27,240 nucleotides of DNA. Source: JANWHF01 sp036276235. GTDB taxonomy: Bacteria > Planctomycetota > Phycisphaerae > Tepidisphaerales > Tepidisphaeraceae. Below, piece by piece: positions 1 through 7,548 of this stretch. The position numbers were made by a program, and so were the translations under genes. The stretch is from contig DATBDZ010000464.1 of NCBI GenBank assembly GCA_036276235.1, positions 1-27,240 of the forward strand, in the 5' to 3' direction. The notes beneath the pieces are model-generated. The model saw only the letters and a program-made list of their open reading frames with translations, was not told where the DNA came from and did not search any database. Within the stretch, counting starts at the first letter, position 1, and each line of letters starts with the position of its first letter.

Positions 1-226
1 CGAGTTGCTCGCGGGTTTCGGCGAAGGGGCCATCGGAAACCAGACGCTTTCCTTCACGCACGCGAACGCTGGTGGCCGTCGCGACCGGATGGAGCGGCGA
101 TGCACCCAGATATTGTCGCCGGGCGTGAAGCTCGTGCGTCAGTTGTCTGGACTCCAGATAGCACTGCTCCTGCTCGCCCTTTTTCCAGGCACCTTCATCG
201 ACATACACCAGCAACATGTATTTCAT
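1..226 (-). CDS. YCII-related (DGPF domain) protein, C-terminus beyond window
   Basis: Reading leftwards from an ATG at 226 gives MKYMLLVYVDEGAWKKGEQE and continues through a conserved VSDGPFAETREQL stretch before the window ends. The KYMLLVY start and the DGPF motif are the signature of the YCII-related/DGPF family, small alpha-beta barrel proteins of about 110-140 residues with no settled biochemical role. About 75 codons are visible. The gene lies downstream of the ECF sigma factor at 466-1701 on the same strand. DGPF proteins are the regular partners of ECF42 sigma factors, so the pairing supports both calls. A GGAAGG-like ribosome binding site precedes the ATG. The 240-bp gap between the two genes contains a strong inverted repeat, so they may not share one uninterrupted message. 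The family call is firm; the function is unknown. Confidence 0.85.
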   Translation of the reverse strand, partial: MKYMLLVYVDEGAWKKGEQEQCYLESRQLTHELHARRQYLGASPLHPVATATSVRVREGKRLVSDGPFAETREQL

Positions 227-335
227 AGGCTTTCCTTCCAAGGCGCCGAAATTGGCTTCCTTTGCCAATTGGTCGAACGGGCGGGCGGCAAATCGACATC
301 GCCCAAAAGAATATTTCACAGTGCTATCGCAAGTG

Positions 336-413
336 GATCCGGCCCTCCCGGGCACGGCCATTAGATAATGTCTGATCCGTATTCGTGATAGCCGTGCCCG
401 GAAGGGCCGGATC
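336..413. repeat. Long inverted repeat between sigma factor and DGPF genes
   Basis: Two 23-nt arms (336-358 and 391-413) are reverse complements with a single mismatch and are separated by a 32-nt loop. The arms contain GGGCACGGC and GCCGTGCCC and are GC-rich. There is no T-run beside either arm, so this is not a classical intrinsic terminator. It could act as an RNA hairpin between the sigma factor and DGPF genes, or be a dispersed palindromic element. No second copy is evident in the window. Confidence 0.85.
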
Positions 414-465
414 GGCGCCTCGCCCCGAAAAACCGTCAACGCGGAGTTATGTTCCGCATTGGAGT

Positions 466-1701
466 TCAGCTCAAATCTCGTAGGCGCCGTTCAAGGAAGC
501 GGCGCTCCGGCTCCTGGCGCGCCAGATCGAGCGCGCGCTCATAAGCCTTGCGGGCGTCAGCGGTTCTCCCGAGCCGTCGATATAAATCAGCCCGGGCCGC
601 GTGGGCGAGATGGTAATCGAGCAATTCTCCCCGTTTATGCAGATCATCAATCAAGGCCAGCCCGGCCACCGGCCCGTCACGCATTGCGATTGCCACCGCG
701 CGATTCAGCTCGACGATCGGTGACGGCGTCGCCCGATTCAGCAAATCATACAGCGCAACGATCCGCCCCCAGTCGGTGTCGGCGGCACGCGCATGCACCG
801 CCGCGATGGCGGCTTGAATCGTGTACGGTCCGAAGCTCGGCGCGGCAATCGCCTGCTCGACCAGCGCAATTCCCTCCGCGATCTGCTCGCGATTCCAGAG
901 CGACCGATCCTGATCCTCCAGAAGAATAATGTCGCCGGCTGCGGAGCTGCGCGCCACGCGCCGCGAATCCTGAAGCAGCATCAGCGCCAACAATCCCATC
1001 ACTTCCGCATCGGGAAGCAATTCCAGCAGCAGCCGCGCCAGGCGAATTGCCTCGGCCGAAAGATCCGGCCGGGTCAGCGAGTTGCCCGAAGAAGCCGAGT
1101 ATCCTTCTGTGAAAACCAGATAGACCACAGACAAGACCGATTCGATTCGCTCCGGCAAATCCGCAACCGACGGAACGACATACGGAATCCCCGCATCGCG
1201 AATCTTCCCCTTGCCGCGCACGATCCGCTGCGCGATCGTCGGCGCCGTCGCCAGAAACGCGCTGGCGATCTGCTCAGTCGTCAGTCCGCACACTTCGCGC
1301 AATGTGAGCGCCACTTGCAGGCTCGGCGAAAGAGCGGGATGGCAGCAGGTGAAGATCAGCCGCAGACGATCATCGGCGATGTCGTCTGAATCAACATCGG
1401 CCGATGCATCCGAAGCTTTGTCAGATCGCGCCAAATCGCGCATCGACGCATCAAACCGGGCACGACGCCGCGTGGCGTCGATCGCCCTGAACCGCCCGGC
1501 GGAAACCAGCCACGCCCGCGGATTGCCCGGCACCCCCTCGCGCGGCCACTGCTCAACCGCCGCCGCAAACGCATCGTGCAGCGCCTCTTCCGCCAGATCA
1601 AAATCGCCAAGCACCCGCACCAGCGTCGCAAAGACGCGGCGGGATTCGGAGCGGTAAAGCTCATCGACGCGGCTGCGAATCTGTTGATCAGGAGGGTTCA
1701 C
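466..1701 (-). CDS. RNA polymerase ECF sigma factor, ECF42/SigJ-like with C-terminal extension
   Basis: This 411-residue protein directs RNA polymerase to alternative promoters. The N-terminal 80 or so residues form sigma region 2 (VFATLVRVLGDFDLAEEALH, then AWLVSAGRFRAIDATRRR). Region 4 follows at about 115-170 (LRLIFTCCHPALSPSLQVAL, then LTTEQIASAFL). About 240 further residues make an Ala/Leu-rich helical domain with TPR-like stretches such as YRRLGRTADARKAYERAL near the end. Ordinary ECF factors are about 180-200 residues long. This long extension and the DGPF gene downstream are hallmarks of group ECF42. The start is a GTG at 1701; no better start is visible. The extension probably substitutes for an anti-sigma factor, as proposed for this group, and the signal sensed is unknown. 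Confidence 0.93.
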   Translation of the reverse strand: MNPPDQQIRSRVDELYRSESRRVFATLVRVLGDFDLAEEALHDAFAAAVEQWPREGVPGNPRAWLVSAGRFRAIDATRRRARFDASMRDLARSDKASDASADVDSDDIADDRLRLIFTCCHPALSPSLQVALTLREVCGLTTEQIASAFLATAPTIAQRIVRGKGKIRDAGIPYVVPSVADLPERIESVLSVVYLVFTEGYSASSGNSLTRPDLSAEAIRLARLLLELLPDAEVMGLLALMLLQDSRRVARSSAAGDIILLEDQDRSLWNREQIAEGIALVEQAIAAPSFGPYTIQAAIAAVHARAADTDWGRIVALYDLLNRATPSPIVELNRAVAIAMRDGPVAGLALIDDLHKRGELLDYHLAHAARADLYRRLGRTADARKAYERALDLARQEPERRFLERRLRDLS

Positions 1702-1764
1702 GGCGATTCTCGTGAAATCGGCATTTCTGCCAAAACTATGACTTCTTTCATCTGGATCGTACCG

Positions 1765-1777
1765 TATAATGTCGACA
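1765..1777 (+). promoter_or_regulatory. TATAAT box 6 nt before ATG, probable leaderless promoter
   Basis: A perfect TATAAT lies at 1765-1770 and the ATG of the winged-helix gene is at 1777. Transcription starting about 7 nt after the box would begin on the start codon itself. No Shine-Dalgarno sequence is present. The -35 region is weak. This site chooses the ATG at 1777 over the in-frame ATG at 1738, which lies upstream of the box. Confidence 0.55.
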
Positions 1778-2130
1778 TGGCGACCAAGGACTCAATGGGC
1801 TCGATAGAGACTGGCGGGGCAGTGCAGATATTTGGTGGCAGTTCCACCGCCGTTAACAGCTTTGGTACGTTTCTCGATACCGTGCAACGGGGAGCGCATT
1901 TAGAACGAGGGGGAGAGGACATTCAATCGGTGTTGCTCCGCTTTGTCGCGGAACGTGGCCCCGCTCGGATCGCCGATCTCGTTGCCGCCACGGGATTTCG
2001 ACTCTCAGAGGTTCTGGAGAGCTTGCGAATCTTGCGCGAATTTGGCTTGGTTGCGTTGGTGGGACAGCTAGGAGATGAGCGCGTTGAAGCAACGCAGAGC
2101 GGCGCGAGTACGGCAAGCGCAATTCGGTGA
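1777..2130 (+). CDS. Small winged-helix domain protein, unknown role
   Basis: The protein has 117 residues. Residues 1-48 are Gly/Ser-rich and polar. Residues 50-108 look like a winged helix-turn-helix: VLLRFVAERGPARIADLVAA, then a recognition-helix-like RLSEVLESLRILREFGLVAL, then a short beta wing and an ERVEATQSG strand. This is how MarR-like or ArsR-like DNA-binding folds read, but the domain may equally be a protein-interaction wing. I do not recognise a named family. The gene overlaps the next gene by 4 bp (GTGA), so the two are translationally coupled and probably work together. The start at 1777 was chosen because a TATAAT box ends 6 nt before it; the open frame continues upstream to 1576 inside the sigma-factor gene. 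Confidence 0.72.
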   Translation: MATKDSMGSIETGGAVQIFGGSSTAVNSFGTFLDTVQRGAHLERGGEDIQSVLLRFVAERGPARIADLVAATGFRLSEVLESLRILREFGLVALVGQLGDERVEATQSGASTASAIR

Positions 2131-2795
2131 CCGTGGATCATCCCATTGATTATGTTGGTGTGGCGTTTCTCGGGGCGCTATTCGGCCTCGGAGAACTCGT
2201 TTCCCGGTATAAGGATGAACCTCGCAGGGCGGCAATGGTGTTGCCCAGCTACTTCTACTTGACAATAAATGCCGGAATTGCCGTCGCTGCGCTCTTTGTC
2301 ATGCGTAGGTTTGATTGGACGATATCAGTAGCTGGTGCTAACACCAGCGACGCCGCAAGATTGGCTCAGGTGCTGCTCGCTGGCCTTGGTGCCATGGCGC
2401 TGTTGCGAACGTCACTGTTTACTGCCCGGGTCGGCAATCAGGATGTCGCGATTGGCCCGAGTATCGTTGTCCAATCATTGTTGAAAGCCACTGATGCAGC
2501 CGTTGACCGTCGCCGTGGAGTGGCACGCGACATTGCTATTCGAACAGTCATGTCCGGTGTGTCGTTCGATAAGGCTTACCAATTGTTGCCATCTTATTGT
2601 CTCGCATTGATGCAGAATCTCTCGCACGATGATCAAGCTGCCCTCGGCCATCAGATCGATGGAATTGTTAGGATGAAGGCTAGCGATGCTGCCAAGGCGA
2701 GGCTTCTCGGATTGGCGTTGATGAATGCAGTCGGCGAAGAGATTCTTGAAGCGGCTGTTAGATCTCTGACAAAGGAAATCGAGTCCCAAGCTTGA
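2127..2795 (+). CDS. Conserved-looking membrane protein coupled to the winged-helix gene
   Basis: The protein has 222 residues and starts at GTG 2127, whose last two bases fall within the TGA of the preceding gene. Three hydrophobic segments are seen near residues 7-22 (YVGVAFLGALFGLGELVS), 35-57 and 73-92. A soluble C-terminal half follows, with VGNQDVAIGPSIVVQSLL, an Arg-rich patch (VDRRRGVARD) and an amphipathic tail. The regular helical hydrophobic pattern and the coupling to the upstream gene argue that it is real, although I cannot name the family. The architecture of a small wHTH protein plus a membrane-anchored protein with a cytoplasmic tail would fit a signalling or stress pair, or a membrane-acting effector with its adaptor. 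That is inference only. Confidence 0.75.
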   Translation: MTVDHPIDYVGVAFLGALFGLGELVSRYKDEPRRAAMVLPSYFYLTINAGIAVAALFVMRRFDWTISVAGANTSDAARLAQVLLAGLGAMALLRTSLFTARVGNQDVAIGPSIVVQSLLKATDAAVDRRRGVARDIAIRTVMSGVSFDKAYQLLPSYCLALMQNLSHDDQAALGHQIDGIVRMKASDAAKARLLGLALMNAVGEEILEAAVRSLTKEIESQA

Positions 2796-2882
2796 AATGT
2801 CGCAGGGAGCTTGCCACCGCACCGGCCCGGACATGAGGCATCGAGGTTGCCTCGGGGGCGGAGGGAACGTACAACCTTCCCC

Positions 2883-3989
2883 ATGCGGCGAATCTATCTC
2901 AGGGACTGCGCTCCCGGCGACATTGTCGATGATGTGTTTGTCGTGCAGGGTAAGCAGTTTTCGGCGGGGAGCAATGGGAAGCAATTCATCAAGGCACTGG
3001 TCTCCGATCGCAGTTGCCAGGTGACGGCGCGGCTGTGGAACGCCACCCGCCAGCAATTTGATGCCCTGCCTGAAGGCTTTGCGCATTTGCGCGCCAAGGT
3101 GGAGACGTATCAGGGGAATTTGCAGATCATTCTCGAGCAGTTTTGGCCGGCGAAGGAGGGGTCGTATGACATCGGCGATCTGTTGCCGCACACGACCAAG
3201 GACATCAAGCAGATGTGCCTGAAGCTGGCCGAGATCCTCGGCAGCATTCAGAACCGATATCTCGCCGCCTTGATGCACACGTATCTGGATGATGAAAAGC
3301 TGATGGCGGATTTTTGCCGCGCGCCGGCGGCGATGAACATGCATCACGCCTTCATCGGCGGTTTGCTCGAGCACACGCTCAACGCGATCGAGGTGGCGGA
3401 TGCGATCGCGAAGTTTTATCCAGGGCTCAATCGCGATCTCGTGGTCGCCGGCATTTTTCTGCACGACATCGCCAAGACCTGGGAGCTCTCGTACGCGACG
3501 GCGTTCAGCTACACAGACGGCGGCCAGCTCGTCGGCCACATCGTCAAAAGCGCGATGTGGGTCGAGCACAAGGCGAAGGAAGCCGAGGCGATCCTGGGCG
3601 AACCGATCCCGGTGCCGCTGCTGGACGTGCTGCAGCACATCATCATCAGCCATCACGGCGTGCCAGAATTCGGCGCGATCAAGCCGCCGAGCACGCCAGA
3701 GGCGATTGCCGTCCACATGATCGAGAATATGGACGCCAAGCTGATGATGGCATTAACCGCCACCCGCGGCGAAGGCATCACCGGCGACGGAAACTGGACG
3801 GAATATCAAAAAGCGTTCGGCGGAAAACTGTATCGCCCGGACGTGGCAACAGATGAGCCAACCGAGCCGATGCCGCAACAAGCTGCGATGGCGCCCATCC
3901 AAAAGCCGGTCGTCGAACAACCAGTCGAGCCGGCGACGTTGCGAATCACAAATCCGTTATTTGAAGTCGTTTCGGCAAAGCGGAAGTAG
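2883..3989 (+). CDS. yhaM: YhaM-like 3'-5' exoribonuclease (OB fold + HD domain)
   Basis: The protein has 368 residues. An N-terminal OB-fold (about residues 1-90, including FSAGSNGKQFIKALVSDRSC and VETYQGNLQIILEQ) is followed by an HD metal-dependent phosphohydrolase domain. Metal-site residues are visible as HH at 154-155 (MHHAFIGGLLEHTL), HD at 194-195 (FLHDIAKTWEL) and HH at 257-258 (ISHHG), with a final Asp in IENMDAKLMMAL. This is the arrangement of Bacillus YhaM, a nucleic-acid-degrading exonuclease of about 314 residues. The extra C-terminal 50 residues here are Pro/Glu-rich and probably disordered. The ATG at 2883 was preferred because the conserved start MRRIYLRD begins there; the open frame upstream (from 2811) is not conserved-looking. 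Confidence 0.9.
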   Translation: MRRIYLRDCAPGDIVDDVFVVQGKQFSAGSNGKQFIKALVSDRSCQVTARLWNATRQQFDALPEGFAHLRAKVETYQGNLQIILEQFWPAKEGSYDIGDLLPHTTKDIKQMCLKLAEILGSIQNRYLAALMHTYLDDEKLMADFCRAPAAMNMHHAFIGGLLEHTLNAIEVADAIAKFYPGLNRDLVVAGIFLHDIAKTWELSYATAFSYTDGGQLVGHIVKSAMWVEHKAKEAEAILGEPIPVPLLDVLQHIIISHHGVPEFGAIKPPSTPEAIAVHMIENMDAKLMMALTATRGEGITGDGNWTEYQKAFGGKLYRPDVATDEPTEPMPQQAAMAPIQKPVVEQPVEPATLRITNPLFEVVSAKRK

Positions 3990-4054
3990 GGAGGCGAAAT
4001 CGCGAATGCCGAAATCCGAATCGAATATCGACTCAAAAATCCGAATACAGACAC

Positions 4055-4298
4055 CCACTAAGGACACGAAGGGAGCACTAAGGACCACGAAGAGAGTTGA
4101 ACGCAAAGACGCTAAGACGCAGAGGCATAAACGCAAAGTATCCACGCCACAGATGAACACAGACAAATCGATCCGATCTGTGGGCGGAATAAATTCGATG
4201 CCTTTCTTTGCGTTTCCTAACTTTGCGCTTTTGCGTCTTTGCGTTCACTCCCGTTTTTTCCTTAGTGGTTCTTAGTGCTCCCTTCGTGTCCTTAGTGG
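4055..4298. repeat. About 244-bp imperfect palindrome, dispersed repeat copy A
   Basis: The outer arms (4055-4092 and 4261-4298) match as reverse complements at 36 of 38 positions and are built from CACTAAGGACACGAAGG-type units. Inner arms carry AACGCAAAGACGC on the left and GCGTCTTTGCGTT on the right. The centre has CCACAGAT opposite ATCTGTGG. A related element lies at 6672-6935. The gap between yhaM and trxA also holds CCGAAATCCGAAT-type units at about 4010-4045. No reading frame in the gap is credible. Confidence 0.9.
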
Positions 4299-4364
4299 TT
4301 GCCTGCTTTCGGCTTTTGGGTCGATCGGTCTTCCCTATCCGAGCGAGCAAATTCCGACTGATTT

Positions 4365-4434
4365 TCACGCGAAGAAACGAAGCCGCGAAGAGCCGAAGGG
4401 CTATATTGCTTCGCCTCTTCGTATCTTCGCGTGA
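4365..4434. repeat. Hairpin repeat of CGAAG units
   Basis: The arms at 4365-4390 and 4409-4434 match as reverse complements at 23 of 26 positions. They start and end with TCACGCGAAGA and TCTTCGCGTGA. The 18-nt loop contains a small inner AGCC/GGCT stem. It lies 25 bp beyond the 3' end of trxA. It could help end trxA transcription, but there is no T-run. It belongs to the same style of element as 10900-10966. Confidence 0.85.
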
Positions 4435-4458
4435 CCTCAGTTTCAGATTGCGATCAAC

Positions 4459-4794
4459 CTATTCGGCGAGCAGCTCATCGATGATCTTCTTGATCTCCGG
4501 TTCCTGGCGGAAGCCGATGAACATATTGCGGCGGGTGCCGCCTTTGAAGAACATGACAGTGGGGATCGAGGTGATGCCAAACTTCATCGCGATGTCGCGA
4601 TTCACTTCGGTATCGACTTTCCCGACCTTCACCTTCCCCGCATACTGAGTGGCGAGCTTGTCGATGATCGGGGTGAGCATTCGGCACGGCCCGCACCATT
4701 CGGCCCAGAAATCCACGACAACCGGGGTCTGCGACTTCAAAACCTCGTTTTCGAAGTTCTGGTCCGTAATTTCCATCACATTCTGGCTGGCCAT
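4459..4794 (-). CDS. trxA: Thioredoxin
   Basis: A 111-residue single-domain thioredoxin of normal length. The redox motif WCGPC places its cysteines at residues 34 and 37, in the classic context VVVDFWAEWCGPCRMLTPII. The cis-proline loop reads GITSIPTVMFF, and the buried Asp of DFWAEW is present. It reduces disulfides in cytoplasmic proteins, using thioredoxin reductase as electron donor; no reductase gene is in the window. There is no signal peptide. AGGAGAT about 7 nt upstream of the ATG at 4794 is a good ribosome binding site. It is transcribed alone, flanked by repeat-rich gaps on both sides. The call is certain at the family level. Confidence 0.97.
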   Translation of the reverse strand: MASQNVMEITDQNFENEVLKSQTPVVVDFWAEWCGPCRMLTPIIDKLATQYAGKVKVGKVDTEVNRDIAMKFGITSIPTVMFFKGGTRRNMFIGFRQEPEIKKIIDELLAE

Positions 4795-4875
4795 GACGCT
4801 GATCTCCTATCTCTGATATCGACTTCCGGGGGATCATAGAAGTGCAAAAATTGAGTGTCAAACGAGGGATGGGCG

Positions 4876-4975
4876 AGTGAGGAGTCAGGAGACAGGAGCC
4901 AGGAGCCAGGAGGGGGGGGCGAGTGCGGAAGTTGGGGCGTTGGAAGCCAAAAGCCGGAAGCCAGAAGCTGGAAAA
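4876..4975. repeat. Purine-rich GGAGYCA / GAAGCCA short tandem repeats
   Basis: Irregular tandem copies of AGGAGTCAGGAGACAGGAGC-type units (4876-4912) are followed by a G-run and then GAAGCC-type units (4942-4966). The strand is strongly purine-biased. It lies in the gap between trxA and the Pro-rich gene. Such tracts probably expand by slippage; no function can be read. Confidence 0.7.
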
Positions 4976-5009
4976 ATAAAGTAGGAGCGTCGCGACGACT
5001 ATGCGCGCG

Positions 5010-5627
5010 TTATCGCTCGGCGCGCGCGAATGCGGCGCGGACTTGCATCATGTTGACTCCCGCGACCGCGAGCAGGGCGGCGCCGACTGCGTAGCCGGCG
5101 ATGCCGAGCCAGCGCGGGACCGTGCTCAGCGGGGCATCGGGGCTGACATGTGATCGCAGGAAGGCGGCGGCGATCAGAATGACGCCCAGCGTAAGAAGTA
5201 TCGGGATGAACGTCCGCCGCAGCGACATCGATCGCTGCGTTCGGCGGCGCTCGGCGCTGCGTTGTACCGCTGCCGAAGGGCCGGCGGATGTGAATTCCTC
5301 GGTCGGCCCCGGGAATAGCGCCAAGTCATCATCATTGACCGCAAACTCCGGCTGTGGCTGCTCGACGGGCACCGTCGGCGCCGGAATCTGCGGAACGGCG
5401 GGGCGGAGCAGCGGCGGCGCTGCCGGCCGCGCGGGGGCGGCGGGACGCACCGACCCGGGCGCCGGCCTTATCAGACGCACCGGCGCCGTCATCGGCTCGG
5501 GCGGCGGCGGCACCACCTTGGGCGGCAGCGCGCCCGGTGGAAGCGCGGGGCGCGCCGCCCGTTGCGCGGGCTGCGATTCGCTCCCGCCGCTTATGCCGGT
5601 TGGTTGGCCTGTATCGGATTCGGACAT
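5010..5627 (-). CDS. Proline-rich protein with two C-terminal membrane segments
   Basis: The protein has about 205 residues. The N-terminal 95 residues are dominated by Pro, Ala and Arg (runs such as PPPPEPMTAPVRLIRPAP) and are almost certainly disordered. An acidic patch (VNDDDLALFPGPTEEF) and an Arg-rich segment (SAERRRTQRSMSLRR) come next. Two hydrophobic helices follow near residues 140-158 and 172-192, and a short basic tail ends the protein. The likely topology is both termini in the cytoplasm. I do not recognise a family. Starts at ATG 5627 and at GTG 5633 are both possible; the ATG is kept although its GAGGTG site is very close. The high GC and Pro content make a spurious frame possible, but the two clean helices at the end argue against that. 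Confidence 0.65.
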   Translation of the reverse strand: MSESDTGQPTGISGGSESQPAQRAARPALPPGALPPKVVPPPPEPMTAPVRLIRPAPGSVRPAAPARPAAPPLLRPAVPQIPAPTVPVEQPQPEFAVNDDDLALFPGPTEEFTSAGPSAAVQRSAERRRTQRSMSLRRTFIPILLTLGVILIAAAFLRSHVSPDAPLSTVPRWLGIAGYAVGAALLAVAGVNMMQVRAAFARAER

Positions 5628-5710
5628 CTTCACCTCGCGACGACCGGTGCATCTTACGCGGTTTCGCAGGGGGAATCATGTAATTGTGCCTGGCGCTGGC
5701 GCATTTTGGA

Positions 5711-5740
5711 TTGCTCCGGGCGCGCCGCGAGGATTATAGT
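5711..5740 (+). promoter_or_regulatory. Putative promoter of the MEMO gene
   Basis: TTGCTC at 5711-5716 and TATAGT at 5735-5740 are separated by 18 bp. The box ends 8 nt before the GTG start at 5749, so the transcript would begin at or within 2 nt of the start codon. No Shine-Dalgarno sequence is visible. Confidence 0.4.
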
Positions 5741-5748
5741 GCGCACTC

Positions 5749-6660
5749 GTGGCGAGCCTGGGCGATCAGTCGGTGCGCCTGCCCGCCGTTGCCGGGCGTT
5801 TTTATCCCGAAGACGGCGGCCAATGCCGCTCTGCGGTAGCCGCCATGATGCGCATCGGCGATGCCGGCGCTATGCCCGGCGCAATGACCGGCGCACTGTC
5901 GCGGCCATGCGGCGCGGTGGTGCCGCACGCGGGATGGGTGTGCAGCGGCGCGATCGCCGGCGAAGCGATCGCCACGCTGGCGAAGCTCGCGCCGGCGGAT
6001 GTGGTGGTGGTGTTCGGCGCGGTTCACACGCCGATCCCGCTTGATCGTGCCGCGCTTGATTCGCATGCGAGTTGGCGAGTGCCCAGCGGCGATTCGATGC
6101 AACCAGAATCGCTGGTTCGAAAGCTATCGCAAAACAGCGAGACGTTTTCGATCGATGAACGGCTTCACACGCACGAACATGCAGTGGAAGTCGAAGTGCC
6201 TTTCATCCAGGCGGCGTGGCCGAACGCGGCGGTGCTGCCGATCGAAGTGCCGCTGATCGATAATGCCCAGCGCATCGGCCGCGAGACGGCCGAGGTAGTA
6301 ATGTCAGAAAACAAGCGCGCTGTCTTTCTGGCCAGCAGCGATCTGACGCACTACGGCCCCACGTACCGCTTCACGCCCGCCGGCGTCGGCGAGGCGGCGC
6401 TCAACTGGGCCATGGAAAACGATCGGCGGTTGCTCGGATTGATCGCGAATTTAGCGATCGATCGAATCGTGCCGGAAGTGAAATCGCGCTACAACGCCTG
6501 CGGCGGCGGCGCGATCGCCGCCATGCTCGAAGCATGCAAGGCCGCCGGCGCGACCCAGGCAAAGGTCCTGCGGCACGCCAACAGTTATCAGACCCTGCGC
6601 GGCCTCGTGCCGCCGGATGCGAGCAATGCCGTTGGGTATGCGGGCGTGATTGTCGGATGA
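5749..6660 (+). CDS. MEMO1-family protein (AmmeMemoRadiSam system protein B)
   Basis: The 303-residue protein starts with VRLPAVAGRFYPEDGGQC, the characteristic opening of the MEMO family. Conserved metal- or substrate-pocket positions are visible as H60 in VVPHAGWVCSG, H93 in FGAVHTP, EHAVEVEVPFIQ, SSDLTHYGP and the Cys in NACGGGAIAAML. The fold resembles class III extradiol dioxygenases. Human MEMO1 is reported to bind iron or copper; bacterial members often sit beside AMMECR1 and radical SAM genes as the AmmeMemoRadiSam set. Those partners are not in this window, so this copy is solitary here. The GTG start at 5749 is supported by the conserved N-terminus and by the promoter-like box upstream. 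The reaction is not established. Confidence 0.92.
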   Translation: MASLGDQSVRLPAVAGRFYPEDGGQCRSAVAAMMRIGDAGAMPGAMTGALSRPCGAVVPHAGWVCSGAIAGEAIATLAKLAPADVVVVFGAVHTPIPLDRAALDSHASWRVPSGDSMQPESLVRKLSQNSETFSIDERLHTHEHAVEVEVPFIQAAWPNAAVLPIEVPLIDNAQRIGRETAEVVMSENKRAVFLASSDLTHYGPTYRFTPAGVGEAALNWAMENDRRLLGLIANLAIDRIVPEVKSRYNACGGGAIAAMLEACKAAGATQAKVLRHANSYQTLRGLVPPDASNAVGYAGVIVG

Positions 6661-6671
6661 AGCTCGGATAT

Positions 6672-6935
6672 CCACTAAGGACACGAAGGGAGCACTAAGG
6701 ACCACTAAGAGAATTGAACGCAAGGACGCTAAAACGCAGAGGAACAAGCGCAAAGAGTCCACGCCACAGATGGACACAGATGAACGCAGATAAATCCGAT
6801 CTGCGGAATCTGTCGGCAGAATGAATTCGATGCAATGCTTTCCTTTGCGCTTCCTAACTTGGCGTTTTTGCGTCTTTGCGTTCATTCCAGTTTTTTCCTT
6901 CGTGGTTCTTAGTGCTCCCTTAGTGTCCTTAGTGG
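6672..6935. repeat. About 264-bp imperfect palindrome, dispersed repeat copy B
   Basis: The outer arms (6672-6709 and 6898-6935) match as reverse complements at 35 of 38 positions and are near-identical to those of copy A at 4055-4298. Inner parts again carry AACGCAAGGACGC against GCGTCTTTGCGTT. The centre is longer and includes CACAGATGGACACAGATGAA. It fills most of the gap between the MEMO gene and the coiled-coil gene; the rest of that gap (6936-7186) shows no gene. Confidence 0.9.
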
Positions 6936-7186
6936 TTTCTTCGCCTCGGAGTTTGAGATGTTGCGTTGACGCAACACGCGCGACCGAGCGAGCGATTGCG
7001 AAACGCTAGATACGTGCCGACGTTGCTTTTGCGAAACAATCGGATTAACCGGCGCGAAGGTCGCGGTGGCCTTGCGTCGGGAGGCGGCTCTTTCCGCCCG
7101 GAATCGTTGATGCACCGCGGGTATGTTCCGGTCACATGGATGTGGAATGGCTTTTGCCAACCGGGCCTTTCATGCAAGGAACATCC

Positions 7187-7456
7187 ATGAACGAGCAAGA
7201 GTTTCAGACCAAGCTGGCGGAACTAATGGGCGAAATCAGCACCCTTCCCGCCACCGAACGCCAGAAGCTGGAGCGCCTCGCCGACGAAACCCGCCAGCGC
7301 CACGAGCGCCTGCGGCAGACCGTCAGCAGTCTCCAGGAAAGCCTCGATTATCTGCGCCTCAGCATCAAGTATCTGGTCTTCGATCTCGAAGCCACCCGGC
7401 GCGAGAACGGCTACCTCCGCAAGATGCTCGAAGAAACCAGCGGCAATAACGAATAA
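7187..7456 (+). CDS. Small coiled-coil protein of a planctomycete type
   Basis: The 89-residue protein starts MNEQEFQTKLAELMGEISTL and is almost entirely helical. Heptad-like hydrophobic spacing runs through SSLQESLDYLRLSIKYLVFD and LEATRRENGYLRKMLEE. I associate small proteins with the LRLSIKYLVFDLEATRREN stretch with planctomycetes, where they are annotated as hypothetical. No membrane segment or signal peptide is present, and a dimeric coiled coil is likely. The ATG at 7187 was chosen over ATG 7172 because AAGGA lies 6 nt upstream of it. A strong hairpin 93 bp downstream may end the transcript. Function unknown. Confidence 0.85.
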   Translation: MNEQEFQTKLAELMGEISTLPATERQKLERLADETRQRHERLRQTVSSLQESLDYLRLSIKYLVFDLEATRRENGYLRKMLEETSGNNE

Positions 7457-7548
7457 CGCACGCCGCGCTTTGAACGGCCGAACCCCGGCGCGCCGGGATT
7501 CGCCCCCGCACAAACAGTCCCAACTCCGATAAGCAGAGGAGTGTCGAT

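Noticed and set aside
793..1657. Long plus-strand frames opposite the sigma-factor gene
   Set aside because: They are Arg/Ser-rich antisense shadows of a well-supported sigma factor and show no recognisable domain.
2475..3716. 413-codon minus-strand frame opposite yhaM and the membrane-protein gene
   Set aside because: It is antisense to two better-supported genes and His/Arg/Leu-rich, as expected of a shadow frame in GC-rich DNA.
4208..4648. Plus-strand frame across the palindrome and the end of trxA
   Set aside because: It is made of the translated repeat (Phe/Leu/Ser-rich) and antisense trxA sequence.
4055..6935. Composite mobile element bounded by the two palindromes
   Set aside because: No transposase lies inside, the contents are ordinary genes, and no target-site duplication is visible at the outer ends.
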